Part shown: positions 11,952-23,000 of the stretch, in pieces
How positions within the stretch are numbered: the first letter of the stretch is position 1
Layout of the letters: the number at the start of each line of letters is the position of its first letter
NCBI GenBank assembly: GCA_039090855.1
Contig: CM076996.1
Span: forward strand, 52,170,469-52,234,468
Reading direction: 5' to 3'
DNA from: Macrothele yani
Taxonomy: Eukaryota; Arthropoda; Arachnida; Araneae; Macrothelidae
Length of the DNA: 64,000 bases
Notes under the pieces: model-generated
What the model was told of the DNA's origin: nothing
What the model saw: the letters and a program-made list of their open reading frames with translations, nothing else
The model's database searches: none
Made by a program: the position numbers and the translations under genes

Positions 11952-12186
11952 TTTTTTTTGTTTTTTTTTTTTTTTTTTTTTTTTAGGATTGGAGGTTTAA
12001 CGACCACCGTGAGCAACTCAATAGGCTATAAGCAGTCGCCCGTCCCTAATTTAGGGTCACTGGTTCCAGGGAAAGGAGAGAGCCAGTGCCGTAAAACAAA
12101 CACAACATCGATGCCTCACCGTGATTCGAACCCGGACCCCGTTCGGACGAATGATCAGAGGCCATCGCTTAGACCGCTGCGCCACT
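11952..12186 (-). mobile_element. tRNA-derived SINE, copy 2, with target duplication
   Basis: On the minus strand the element begins with a tRNA-like head: box A GGCGCAGCGGTCTAAGCG and box B GGGTTCGAATC, followed by a body (ctggaaccagtgac, taaattagggacgggcg, ggtcgttaaacctccaat) and a poly-A tail seen as the T-run at 11952-11984. It is flanked by gacactagtg (11942-11951) and gacactggtg (12187-12196), a 10-bp target duplication with one difference. It splits RTE2 endonuclease sequence, whose frame continues on both sides (HIVVDT before, GLDVGSDH after). Confidence 0.9.
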
Positions 12187-13513
12187 GACACTGGTGTGAT
12201 GAGAGGTCTGGATGTTGGCTCTGATCATTACTTGGTAGTTGTCACGAGTGAAACTGAATGTTGGTTAAAGGAAAAGGTATAGGAAGAGGCCTAGTATGGA
12301 AAGAATAAAGATTGAAAAGCTTTTTGAAGATCATCAGCATTACTCTAATTTACTAAGTGAACGACTGAAGGAGCTGGTCTTGCGAGAGGAATGTAGAAAA
12401 GAAATGGAAATGTTTTAAGAACTGTGTTGTCACTGCTGCAGCACCACAATATTGGGGTGCATTAGAGGTGATTGGAGGAGCAGTAAAAAGAAAGAAGGAA
12501 GCATATTTGGGGATGTTGCATGGTATAGTTTCTGAGGATGAATATCGCTGTAAGAAGCACGAGGAAGCTAAGCTGGTTTGCCAGAGTAAGGCTAAAGATA
12601 GGAAGAAGAAGGCAAAAAGGCATGAATTGGCTTTTTCGAAAGATAGAAAAACTTTCTGGAAATACATGGGACACAGGAAAAAGTAGAGGAAACAAATTTG
12701 TAAGTTGTGTGAATAATGGGATTGGAGAAATGATATAGGAGCCCAGTGAGTTAAGTGGAAGATGGGGACAATACTTCTGCGAGTTATTAGATCAAGAAAG
12801 AAACGTGATTCTGAGGTAGAATCAGATGATATCACAGTGAGAGATAGAAACACAGGAGGGATCTCGAGGGAAGAATTGTGTAAAGCTCTAAAATCTTTTC
12901 AGAATGGTAAGGCTCCAGGAATGGATGGCATAACTTCTGAGATGTTGAAATATGGTGGTAACTCTGTAATTGACTGGTTAACTGAAATTTGCCAGTAGTG
13001 CTGGGAGTTGAGAATGGTCCCTTTGGACTGGAAGGATGCTATTATTGTTCCCTTGTATTAGGGAAAAGGTGATCAAACTGACTGCAAGAATTATTGTGGT
13101 ATTAGCCTACTGAGTGTGCGAGGGGAAACTGTTTCGTAAGGTCGTTATTGAAAAGGTACGAGGTCTTACATCAGAGAAAGTGTGGGATGTTCAGAGTGGT
13201 TTTTAATCCTGGTAAAGGCTGCATTAACCAAATTTTTGCATTACACATGATGACTGAAAAGTATCTGGCTGCTGGTAAGAAAGTTTTTACTGGCTTCATA
13301 GATTTGGAAAAAGCTTATGACGGAGTAAATAGGGGTTTTCTGTAAAAGGTATTGAATAAATATGGTGTTACTGGGAATCTACTTAATAGTGTAAATGCCA
13401 TGTATGCTGGCAGTGGAGCTTGTGTACAAATGAATGGTGGTGTATCAAAATGGTTTCCTATTGGTGCAGAAGTCAGGCAAGGTTGTGTAATGTCACCATG
13501 GCTGTTTAATATA

Positions 13514-14644
13514 CTCTGCCAGAAAGTGAAAAAAGAACACCTAGAAGGAATGCTGGTAGGAACAACATATTATAATATGTTAATTGTTAAGGGTAGCAGA
13601 GACTGTGATCTAAGTGGGAATGTCATTGGATGAAATAATGACATCACGGAGGACAACACCGAGTTATGGACGCACAAGAGGATCGGCGTATCAGGAGAAC
13701 GGCATTGGCAGAGTGGACGGCTACGGTGTCACAAATTCGATCCTCTGTCATACCAAGGGTGTTTACCAGAATGATACGGAATCATTTGTTGGAAGCAGGA
13801 CTAAGGGCACGCAGGCCACTGGCATGGTTACCACTTACCCCTGGTCACTGTTGAGCACGTTTGCGATGGTGTCAAGAACGAGTTCATTGGAGTGAAGAAT
13901 GGCGGTCAATGGTTTTCAGTTATGAAATCCGATTCTGCTTGGGAGTGTGTGACGGTCGTGTCCGCATCAGAAGGCGACAAGGTGAGCAGCTTCTGGGATT
14001 GTGCATCTGCCAATGACACACAGGCCCCAAGTCGAGCATCGTGGTTTGGGGAGCAATTAGCTATCACTCTCATACGAGTCTGGTGTTTGTATGGGGTACA
14101 CTGAATAGCAGTATGTACATCAGGGGCATCATGCAGCCGGTCGTCCTGCCATTTTTTATTGTAATACTCGATGCAGTTTTCCAGCAGGATAACGCCTGCC
14201 CATGCTTTGCCCGGGCAACTGAACATGCTCTTCAGGCTGTGCATCAACTCCCTTAGCCAGCACGCTCTCCAGACTTGTCTCCAATCGAGCATGTCTGAGA
14301 CTGGATCAGACAAAGACTCTTCTGTGGATCTCGGCAGGCAGTGACCATCTCTGAATTACACATCCAAGTTGAAAGCACATGGAATGCTATCTCCCAGTGT
14401 GATATACAGCAATTGTACAACCGATTGCATGCCAGATTGGAAGCTTGTATTGCTGCTGGAGGAGGTGCAACACCTTATTAAAATGTGCAGCATCTGTACA
14501 CTGTAATACACATTAAAAGGTAAAATAAACATTGAATCACTTCACACATGTGATCACTTTCCTTATTTAACAAGTAGTTGCTATGATGTACATCTCATAG
14601 ATGCAGCTTTTTTAATGGTGCTCTTTTTTCGCTTTCTTGCAGTG
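13514..14644 (+). mobile_element. Tc1-like transposon, family B (broken transposase)
   Basis: Inverted ends (ctctgccagaaagtgaaaaa at 13514, complement of the 14617-14644 end) and TA on both sides (13512-13513, 14645-14646). The transposase reads in pieces: RRIRRTALAEWTATVSQIRS (from 13678), RNHLLEAGLRARRPLAWLPL, IVVWGAISYHS (about 14035), VFQQDNACPCFARATEHALQ (14177-14235), PARSPDLSPIEHV (about 14260-14295) and RLHARLEACIAAGGGATPY (to about 14480). DD34E-type Tc1 organisation. Frameshifts occur between these blocks. Removing the element rejoins RTE2 as WLFN then IYRS in frame. Confidence 0.9.
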
Positions 14645-15803
14645 TATTTACAGAAGCGTACAAGCGAGATGCGAAGTTAGACAATACTGGTTAATGTCTT
14701 CATAATATCTGTGTGTATACAGATTGCTCTATGCTGATGACACAGTCCTGTTGGCAGAGAGCAAAAGTGGGTTGCAGAGTATGTTGTCCCGGATGTACGA
14801 AGTTTGTATGAAATTCTAACTGAGTATAAATAAGGGAAAACCAAAGTTATGGTTTTTGAGCAAGAAACTGTTGGCACTGAATGTAATATAAGTCTAAATG
14901 GCACAGTGATTGAACAGGTGAATGAGTTTTTGTATTTAGGAAGCATGTTGTTTGACAGAAAGAACAGATTAAATGATTAAATTAGTAGATGAGTGAATTC
15001 TTCATTGAAAGTCATTGCTGCTTTGGGAAGTTTTCACAGTAATGACTGGCTCTCAAGAGAGTCCCACATGGCTGTGTATGAAAGTGTAATTGTTCCTACT
15101 CTGATGTATGCCAGTGAAACCTGGATACTACAGAAGAAACATAGGAGTCGTTTGTGTGCTGAAGAAATGCATTACTTACGAGGGTTTTCCGGCAAGACAC
15201 GTTCTGATCATGTGAGGAATGAAGATGTGTTGCAGTTGTGTAATGTGAAGCAAAATGTTGTTAGGAAGGTGGAGACTAATATTCTTAGGTAGTTTGGCCA
15301 TGTTGAAAGAATGAGTGATGATTACTAAGAAAACATTTTTAGCACAAGTGGCAGGAAGGAAAGGGAGAGGAAGGCAGAGGAAGTCATGGAAGGATCAGAT
15401 TCAGGAGTATCTGCATGAAAAAAAGATTATGGGTGTGAAGTGTAGAAGGTCTTGTGTACGTCATGTGATGGATGTCAGTGAAGCCTGATTATGTGTCAAG
15501 ATCGCTGTAAATGGAGAAGTTTGATACGACAACAGTAAGTAAATAATGAGTTAGAAATTTATCTGGTAGTTTGTATTTCTTTGTGGAGCTAACCTCTGAA
15601 TCTCAGAGAACAGCTTAGTGATATATATGTATGCATGTATATTTTTCGTTTTCAACTTACTATTTATGTTATTACCATTATTTGGCCATACCACATAATT
15701 GGCAGTAATTCAGATCCTTTAATACTATGTATTAGATCTTGTTTTAGTATATTTAATCCACCCTCTGGACTTCTTAAATGAAATATTTTCTTGTAAATTA
15801 TAG

Positions 15804-15999
15804 CCCAAAATTTTAGCACCAAGTCTACTACAAGGGGAAGAACTGCTGATGGAAGGTCTTAGGGTATATTTGATCCCTGATGGAAGAGAAGAAGGAACTG
15901 GTGGCCTACTAGGTGGACCTAGCTTGTTGCCTGCTGAAGGGGCTGTTTTTCTTTCAAACTATAGGATAATTTTCAAAGGAACTCCTTGTGATCCATTTG
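15804..15999 (+). CDS. Sbf: Sbf (MTMR5/13-like) internal exon, first half of GRAM domain
   Basis: I recognise this exon as part of a Set-binding factor protein, a pseudophosphatase of the myotubularin family with an N-terminal DENN region (in known members a Rab GEF, Rab21/Rab28 linked) followed by a GRAM domain. The 196-nt exon reads in one frame: [20 protein letters not shown], then [20 protein letters not shown], then [13 protein letters not shown], the conserved GRAM start. It follows an acceptor (TTATAG, 15798-15803) and ends at a donor (G|GTATGT, 15999/16000), leaving one base of a split codon. That base joins the exon at 58672 in phase. No other Sbf exon was seen upstream, so the preceding intron is at least 15.8 kb. 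The exact 5' edge is inferred: a second AG at 15815-15816 is possible but would break the better acceptor and the frame length. Confidence 0.9.
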
Positions 16000-16318
16000 G
16001 TATGTTTTTTTTTTTGTTTTCACTGTTTGTGTATTTTTGATTCCTTCCAGAAATGTAATACCATAAAATTTACTTAATTTGGACTGTTTTATTTGAAGTG
16101 CTATGGTGCTACTTTTTTGCACATTATTTATTCTAATTTGTGCTGTTATTTCCAAAACTGTGCTTCCTTTTAACTTCCTCTTAAGGTTCTTTCAGTAGAT
16201 TTTATGTGACATTTATCTGTTGTGAAATATTTGATATTTTTTGTTGCAGTACCTTAATAACTGGCTTTTGTAAAAGTTTTGTGTATTTATTCTGGAAGAT
16301 AATTTTGTGCATTTGTCA

Positions 16319-16320
<2 letters not shown>

Positions 16321-16356
<36 letters not shown>

Positions 16357-16664
16357 CAGCAATTTCTTTCTTGATGTTCACCCTATTTCTAATAATCAAT
16401 TGCAACATGGGTTTGTACTTATCCAAGAAACCTAGAAAAGTCCTGGAATTCCATGTGCTCATGGAAAATGTTCTTGAAATTCTGTTAGATGTCCTGAAAT
16501 TTTATCAATTTCCATATTTTGGCTCTACTAGATGTTTGTGGTTTTGGATTTTTCTGGTATTGTAACTTATTCATTACTGCCAAGTGTCCCAATTTAATCA
16601 GATTATATCTGATTTTCAAACAGTGTCCAGGAGTATGTGTTTTTTTTTTTTTTTTTTTTTTTTT
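16321..16664. repeat. Two long T-runs and intronic repeat
   Basis: T-runs at 16321-16350 and 16640-16664 flank AT-rich DNA. A block at about 16440-16550 (cctggaattccatgtgctc..., ggctctactagatgtttgtgg) has a diverged second copy at about 17140-17235 (cctggaaatgtcctaaaatt..., ggccctgcacgatgttttg). The repeated tcctggaaa phrase suggests ends of a non-autonomous element. No coding sequence was found in 16000-17600. Confidence 0.5.
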
Positions 16665-17996
16665 GTAGAATATTTATCCTGCTTTTGTGGAATTTTAATA
16701 AATAATTTGTGATTTGTAATGTTTTTGTTGTTGATTTTTTTTGCTGTAATTTTCAAGTGCTCCAGATTCTCTGTAGTTACTGTGGGAATCGTTCTTTTGC
16801 TTTGGAGCATGGAAAACATCGAATATGGTACAAAAATAGAAAACTTTGTAATGTCAACATCTGTTTAAAGTTTATTTTCATGTTTTCAAGGCTAATATTT
16901 ATGAAACATTTTATCATTGCTTATTGGAATTTTTAAGTTTTATGACATTTTTGTAATGTTTTTGGAATTTTTTGATGTCTTCAGGCCATCCGCCAGTTGA
17001 AAATACTCGGAACCATTGGAAATAGTTGTTCCAGCAGGGATAAAAACGTTTATTGATTTTTAGAATTTAGAATTTTTATGACAAAGCTGCATCTTACCTC
17101 ATTTCTTTTCCTGATCATATTCTTATGGTTCATACACATCCTGGAAATCCTGGAAATGTCCTAAAATTCTGTTACATGTCCTGGAATTTTATCCATTTCT
17201 GCCTTTTTTCGGCCCTGCACGATGTTTTGTAGTTGAGGATTTTTCAACTGATGTAACTTATGTCTCACAAATTTCCCTCCTCACCCCTTGCAAAATGCAG
17301 GGGGCTGTTAGTTTTCTTTTCTATTAGCAGTACTGAAGCTGCATTAATAGCAAGTCTTTTGAAAAACAAAAAAAATCGTGCTTATGTATGTTATTTATCA
17401 GTTTCTCTGTCGTCTGGCTGGGGACACTATATCTCTGCAACTATTAGTTCGATTTGTAAAGTTCTTTTTGTATTGGGAAGCTTGAAAGGTGACCATAATG
17501 ATGCTTGCATTCTTTTTATTATTTTTCTTTTTTCTTTTTCTGATGTTTGGCTTTGCCGTTAGAGGGCATAAATGCAGATCCTATCGAATTCCAAATAAAT
17601 TTTATTTCGTATCATCATTGTCAACCGTTATCAATCCACTGCTGGACGAAGGTCTCTCCAAGCTTCTTCCACAACGGCCTGTCTTGTGCCAGTCTCCTCC
17701 ATGCTACTCCCGCATACTTTAGAATTTCATCCTTCCATCTTCCATGTGGTCTTCTTCTGGGTCTTTTCTTGTCCCTTGGAATCCAATCTAAAATTTCGAC
17801 TGTCCATCGATGGTCTGTCCTTCTGGCAGTATGTCCAGCCCATTGCCATTTCAGAGATTGTACTCTGATCATGATGTCTTCTACTCCTGTCATTTTTCGG
17901 ATCCACGAGTTCCTCTTCTTATCTCTTGTGGTTACACCAAGCATGCACCTCTCCATGCATCTTCGAGTTGTCTGCAGCTTTTGCATGTCTCTTTTA

Positions 17997-19276
17997 TTGG
18001 GTTGTCGGAAAAGTCATGACGTATTTTGGCACCAGATGGCAGTTGGGCGGTTTTGGAAGTACTAGAGGCATGCGCAGCTCTGTTATCGCTATGGCATTCG
18101 ACAAGTGCCAGTTCTAGCTGCAGTCTAAAAGGAATAGTGAGCGATTTGGTTGATTTGACATCAAGTTAAAGATGGAAGACCAAACTGTGCATTTTCGCCA
18201 TATTTTACTGTTTTACTTCCATACAAGGAAGAACACGCGTCAAGCATGTGAAAAGTTGCGTAAAGTGTACGGTGATAATGCTCTACAAGAACGTCAGTGC
18301 CAGCGGTGGTTCGCAAAATTCTGTGCTGGTGATTTTGACCTCAACGATGTTCCTCGGTCCAGGAGGCCAACCAAGGTTGATGACGACCACATCAAGGCAT
18401 TGATCTAGTCAAACCCACGTTACACGACGCGAGAGATTGCGGACACATTGCACATCCATCATTCAAGTGTTCACTACCACCTGAAGAAGCTGGGATACGT
18501 AAGCAAGCTCGATGTTTGGGTTCCTCATGAACTAAAAGAAGCTCGATTGACGGTGCATATAAACATCTGCGATATGCTCATTAAACGTGAGGAAAATGAT
18601 CCATTTTTGAAGCGACTGATAACTGGTGACGAAAAAGTGGATTGTGTACAACCATGTGCTGCGCAAACGGTCTTGGTCCCGACGTGCTGCTTCGCCTCAA
18701 ACGACATCCAAAGCAGACAATCATCAGCAGAAGGTTCTGGTCTCAGTGTGGTGGGATTTTAAAGGTGTCTTGTTTTTCGAGCTCGTATCATGGAACCAAA
18801 CAATCAATTCGAATGTGTACTGTCGGCAATTAGGCAGTTTGAACGAATCCATCATCCAGAAATGTCCAGAGCTCGTTCATGGTAAAAGTGTTGTGTTCCA
18901 TCACAACAACGTGAGACCACACACAAGTTTGATCGCCCGCCAAAAATTATTGGAGCTTGAGTGGGATGTGTTGCCACACCCAGTATACTTGCCTGACCTT
19001 GCGCCATCAGACTTCCACTTGTTTTGCTCTCTTCAACAGTCTTTGCATGGTATAACGTTCAATTCAGATGAGGCTGTAAATCAGCACCTTGTACAGTTTT
19101 TCGCCACGAAAGACAGGTCCTTCTATGAACGAGGCATTCTGCAGCTCACTGAAAGATGGCAAAAGGTTATAGAACAAAACGGGCATTATATCATTGATTG
19201 ATCTTTGTTCTTTCTATCAATAAATGACCTTTGCAAAACATGGCTAAAATATGTCATGACTTTTCCAACAACCCAA
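17997..19276 (+). mobile_element. Complete 1280-bp mariner with TA target duplication
   Basis: Terminal inverted repeats ttgggttgtcggaaaagtca at 17997 and the complement ending ...ccaacaacccaa at 19276, each next to TA (17995-17996, 19277-19278). The other RTE1 copies show the empty site (cttttagttaa near 28835 in complement), so the insertion is certain. The length is typical of mariner-family elements. The transposase gene is damaged (separate entry). Confidence 0.95.
18172..19201 (+). pseudogene. Mariner transposase (DD34D type), inactivated
   Basis: Starts at the ATG at 18172 (MEDQTVHFRHILLFYFHTRK) and runs nearly full length (about 345 residues). Order: helix-turn-helix pair with QRWFAKFCAGDFDLND, HSSVHYHLKKLGYVSKLDVW and VPHEL signature, first catalytic Asp in LITGDEK (about 18616-18636), second catalytic region VVFHHNNVRPHTS, third Asp in YLPDLAPSDFHLF (about 18990-19025), end at TGA 19199. 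Three defects: an in-frame TAG at 18406-18408, a frameshift near 18630-18640, and an Asn codon (AAC, 18905-18907) where mariners have the second catalytic Asp. The last change alone should abolish catalysis. Confidence 0.9.
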
Positions 19277-20068
19277 TAGTTAAGGTCCACGTCTCTGCAC
19301 CATGCGTAAGCACTGGAAGGGTGCATTGATCAAACACTTTTCTTTTAAGACATAATGGCATATTGCTCTTGAAAATTATGCTGTTTCTTCCAAAAGCTCT
19401 CCAGGCAAGTTTTGTATGCCGATTAATTTCTTCATCAATGTGACCCTCACTTGATATTTGCTGTCCAAGATAAACGTACGCATCTGTTATCTCCAGCGCT
19501 TTTCCATCAGTCGATAAATCTTCAATTCTTGTAAAAACATTGTACATCATTTTTGTCTTCTGAAAGTGCATTTTTAATCCCACTTCTTTACTCTTGTCAG
19601 CAAGTTCCTGGATCATACTCTGCAGCTCTGATGTGGTAGTTGCAAAAATGACTATGTCATCAGCAAAACGAAGGTGAGTTAGATAATCTCCATTAATCTT
19701 TATCCCTTTGTTTTCCCAGTTCAGTGATTAAAAGACATTTTCCAATGTGGCATTAAAGAGCTTGGGAGATATGGTGTCACCTTGTCTTACTCCCTTTCCA
19801 ATTTTTGTGTGTGCTGTATTATCAATCTTTGCACTTGCATTTTCATAGATGTTTTTAATAATATTAATGTATGCTACTTCAACACCATAGGATTTCAAAG
19901 CCATTGTAACTGCTGATGGTTTAACGGGATCAAAGGCCTTTTCATAATCGATAAAAGCCATGCACAATGGAAGTTCATATTCCCTCGCTCTTTCAATTAG
20001 TTCTTTCAGTACATGGATATGATCTATAGTGCTGTAGCCACTCCTGAATCCAGCTTGTTCTCTCGTGT

Positions 20069-23000
20069 CATCATTGTCAACCATTATCAATCCACTGCTG
20101 GACGAAGGTCTCTCCAAGACTCTTTTGCAATGGTCTGTCTTGTGCCAGTCTCCTCCATGTTACTTCCCGCATACTTTAGAATTTCATCCACCCATCTTCC
20201 ATGTGGTCTTCTTCTGGATCTTTTTTCTGTCCCTTGGAATCCAATCTAAAATTTCGACTGTCCATCAATGGTCTGTCCTTCTGACAGTATGTCCAGCCCA
20301 TTGCCATTTCAGGGATTTAACTCTGATCATGATGTCTTCCACTCTTGTCATTTTTGAATCCACGAGCTCCTCTTCTTATCTCTCCTGGTTACACCAAGCA
20401 TGCACCTCTCCATGCTTCTTTGAGTTGTCTGCAGCCTTTGTATTGTATGTCTCTTTTATTTAAGGTCCACGTCTCTGCACCATACGTAAGCACTGGATGG
20501 ATGCATTGATCAAACACTTTTCTTTTAAGACATAATGGCATATTGCTCTTGAAAATTATGCTGTTTCTTCCAAAAGCTCTCCAGGCAAGTTTTGTACGCC
20601 AATTAATTTCTTCATCAAAGGGACCCTCGCTTGATATCTGCTGTCCAAGATAAACGTTCGTATCTGTTATCTCCAGCTTTTCTTCATCAATCGATAAATC
20701 TTCATTTCTTGTAAAAGCATTGAACATCACTTTTGTCTTCTGAAAGTTCATTTTTAATCCCACTTCTTTACTCTTGTCAGCAAGTTCCTGGATCATACTC
20801 TGCAGCTCTGATGGGGTAAATATTGTAAATGTACGATGTCATCGCTCTGTCCACGTTATTTTTATAAACAACGAATAGCAACTGAAAAATTGTATATCCG
20901 ACACCGCTGGCATCGAAGCCCAGATCTCTCGATAGCTAGCTGAGTGCGTTCGCTTTACGCTATGGTGCCAACAATTCACAGCGCTATTCGTGGTTTATCA
21001 GTCAGCATCTGACTACACAAATCCATATTGATAGGCTCAGCAACTGATGTGTCGCCATCTAGTGGCATTCAACAAAGCAGGCTGTTTAATTAGAGCTGAT
21101 AAATCCAAAGGGCGATAGAAATGGTGAATATATTTTAAATACGTGAAGATAATGTAAATGTACGATGTCAGCGCTCTGTCCACATTATTTTTATAAACAT
21201 GGGGTAGTTGCAAAAATGACTACGTCATCAGCAAAATGAAGGTGGGTTAGATAATCTCCATTAATCTTTATCCCTTTGTTTTCCCAGTTCAGTGATTGAA
21301 AGACATTTTCCAATGTGGCATTAAAGAGCTTCGGATATATGGTGTTACCTTGTCTTACTCCCTTTCCAATTTTTGTGTGTGTTGTATTTTCAAACAGCCG
21401 AATCTTTGCACTTGCATTTTCATAGATGTTATTAATAATATTAATGTATGCATCTTCAATACCGCAAAATTTCAGAGCCATTGTAACTGCTGATGGTTTC
21501 ACCGAATCAAAGGCTTTTTCCTAATCGATAAAAGCCATGCACAATGGAAGTTCATATTCCCTCGCTCTTTCAATTAGTTCTCTCAGTACATGGATATGAT
21601 CTATTGTGCTGTAGCCACTCCTGAATCCAGCTTGTTCTCTTGGTTGAGCCATGTCCAGTGTTACCTTCAAGCGGTGTGAAAGAACTTTAGTGAAGATTTT
21701 ATAAACCACTGGTAAGAGACTGATAGGTCTGTAGTTCCTGAGATCCTCAATGTCACCTTTTTTATGTAGCAGGATCATTGTAGCGTTGTTCCAATCCTCA
21801 GGAATCTTCCCTTCATTAAGGCATCGAGTGAAAATTTGGGCGAGTACTGTTTCGATTTTTCCTCTTGCTTTTTGTATGATGTCTACAGTAATTCCATCTT
21901 CTTCTGGAGATTTTATCCCCACTTCATGTTCTTGTTTGCATGTGCAACTTTTGCTGGGAGGACTGGAAGAACTCTGGTACTGGTACCTTTCATGATGTCT
22001 GGAGTACATGTATCATCCCTTTCATATAATTTGGAGTAGAAATCTTTCACTCTTGTCAAAATTTCGCCTCTATTTTTTGTCACAGAACCCATCTTCTTTT
22101 CTCAGTGCCATAATATGTTTTCTTCCCTTACTGAGATGTCCCTTTGCCATCTTTAGGCTTTGGTTGTTTTCAATTGCTTTCCTTACTAGTTCACAGTTTA
22201 ATTTCCTTACGTCTTCAGTGATACTTTTTCGTATTGTCTTGCATAGCTCTATATATTCCACTTTGGAAGTTATATCTTCTTTAGTTGTACTCATCTCTCT
22301 TCTTTTTTGCATCAACATTTTGGTTTTTCCTGATAATATGTTCACATGCAACTTCTTCTTAGACCCAGCTAATTTTGTTGCTGTTTCCATAAGAGCTTTG
22401 GTTACTTTTCTGTTAACTTCAGAAATATCCACTTCTTCCGATGTTAGGCCTTCTAAAGCAGAGAATCTGTTCTTCAGTTCCAACTGGAAGGTATTATGGT
22501 GTTTTTTAAGGTTGGTTATGTCAATACATTTTGTTTGTCTTATGAGCTTGCCACATTCAAGTTTAGTGTTGAGGTGCATCTTACATCTCACCAATCTATG
22601 GTCACTACTTGTGTTGAACTTGTTTAGCACACTGCAGTCTTCTATGACTAATTTTTTGTTACACATAATAAAATCAATTTCATTTGTCGTTCCATTTGGG
22701 TGTCTCCATGTCCATTTCCTGTGTGGCTTTTTCTTGAAAAAGGAGTTCAAGATGAAAAACCCCTCTGCCTCTGCAAACTCAACGAGAGTATTTCCACGCT
22801 GGTTTCTGTTGCCGTGACCGAATTTACCTACTGAAGTTTCATTCTGTTGCTGTTACCCTATTTTTGCATTGAAATCTCCCATAATTATCCTCAAGTGCTG
22901 CTTACCTTTATTATTTAGATGACAAATTTCCTCATAAAATTTTTCAATTTCTTCTTCAGGATGACTTGTGGTGGGTGCATAACTTTGAATAATCTGAGCC

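Larger units (their letters stand above)
10906..15640 (+). mobile_element. RTE2-type LINE, copy 2, near full length but broken
   Basis: Reads from an apparent 5' region through an AP endonuclease domain (IGVWNTREINGKMNEVIEEM near 11280, LIIAGDFNAKVGMQ at about 11680, AYTWKNHTLGQKSVIDFVVY at about 11855, then GLDVGSDHYLVV near 12210), a Lys-rich linker (12470-12690), and reverse transcriptase: NGKAPGMDGITSEMLKYGGN (12905), FIDLEKAYD (13300), GAEVRQGCVMSPWLFN (13465-13512), LLYADDTVLLAE (14720-14760). A C-terminal region with CNVKQNVVRKVETNILR (15240) follows. The 3' end near 15600 carries a TATG-rich tail. Numerous frameshifts and stops are present. It is split by a SINE (11952-12186) and a Tc1 (13514-14644). 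The order endonuclease-RT with this C-terminus fits the RTE group. Confidence 0.8.
17607..20068 (-). mobile_element. RTE1 LINE, copy 1 (5'-truncated)
   Basis: On the minus strand this is the C-terminal half of the RTE1 polyprotein: REQAGFRSGYSTIDHIHVLK, MAFIDYEKAFDPV (RT box A), GVRQGDTISPKLFNATLENV, then LGQQISSEGHIDEEINRHTK, RKVFDQCTLPVLTHGAETWT and a Trp-rich end WQWAGHTARRTDHRWTVEIL. The 3' end at about 17607-17625 carries a short ATG-rich tail. The RT box region is open for long stretches, but small deletions break the frame. It is interrupted by a mariner at 17997-19276 and begins exactly where the 3' end of copy 2 lies (20068/20069), head to tail. Confidence 0.9.

Noticed and set aside
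12353..12853. 166-residue open frame on the minus strand
   Set aside because: It is antisense to the Lys-rich linker and RT start of RTE2 copy 2; its Phe/Ser-rich composition is what the complement of Lys/Glu-rich coding gives.
22008..22817. 269-residue open frame on the plus strand
   Set aside because: Antisense to the endonuclease and linker of RTE1 copy 2, with the same shadow at 26870-27400 opposite copy 3.
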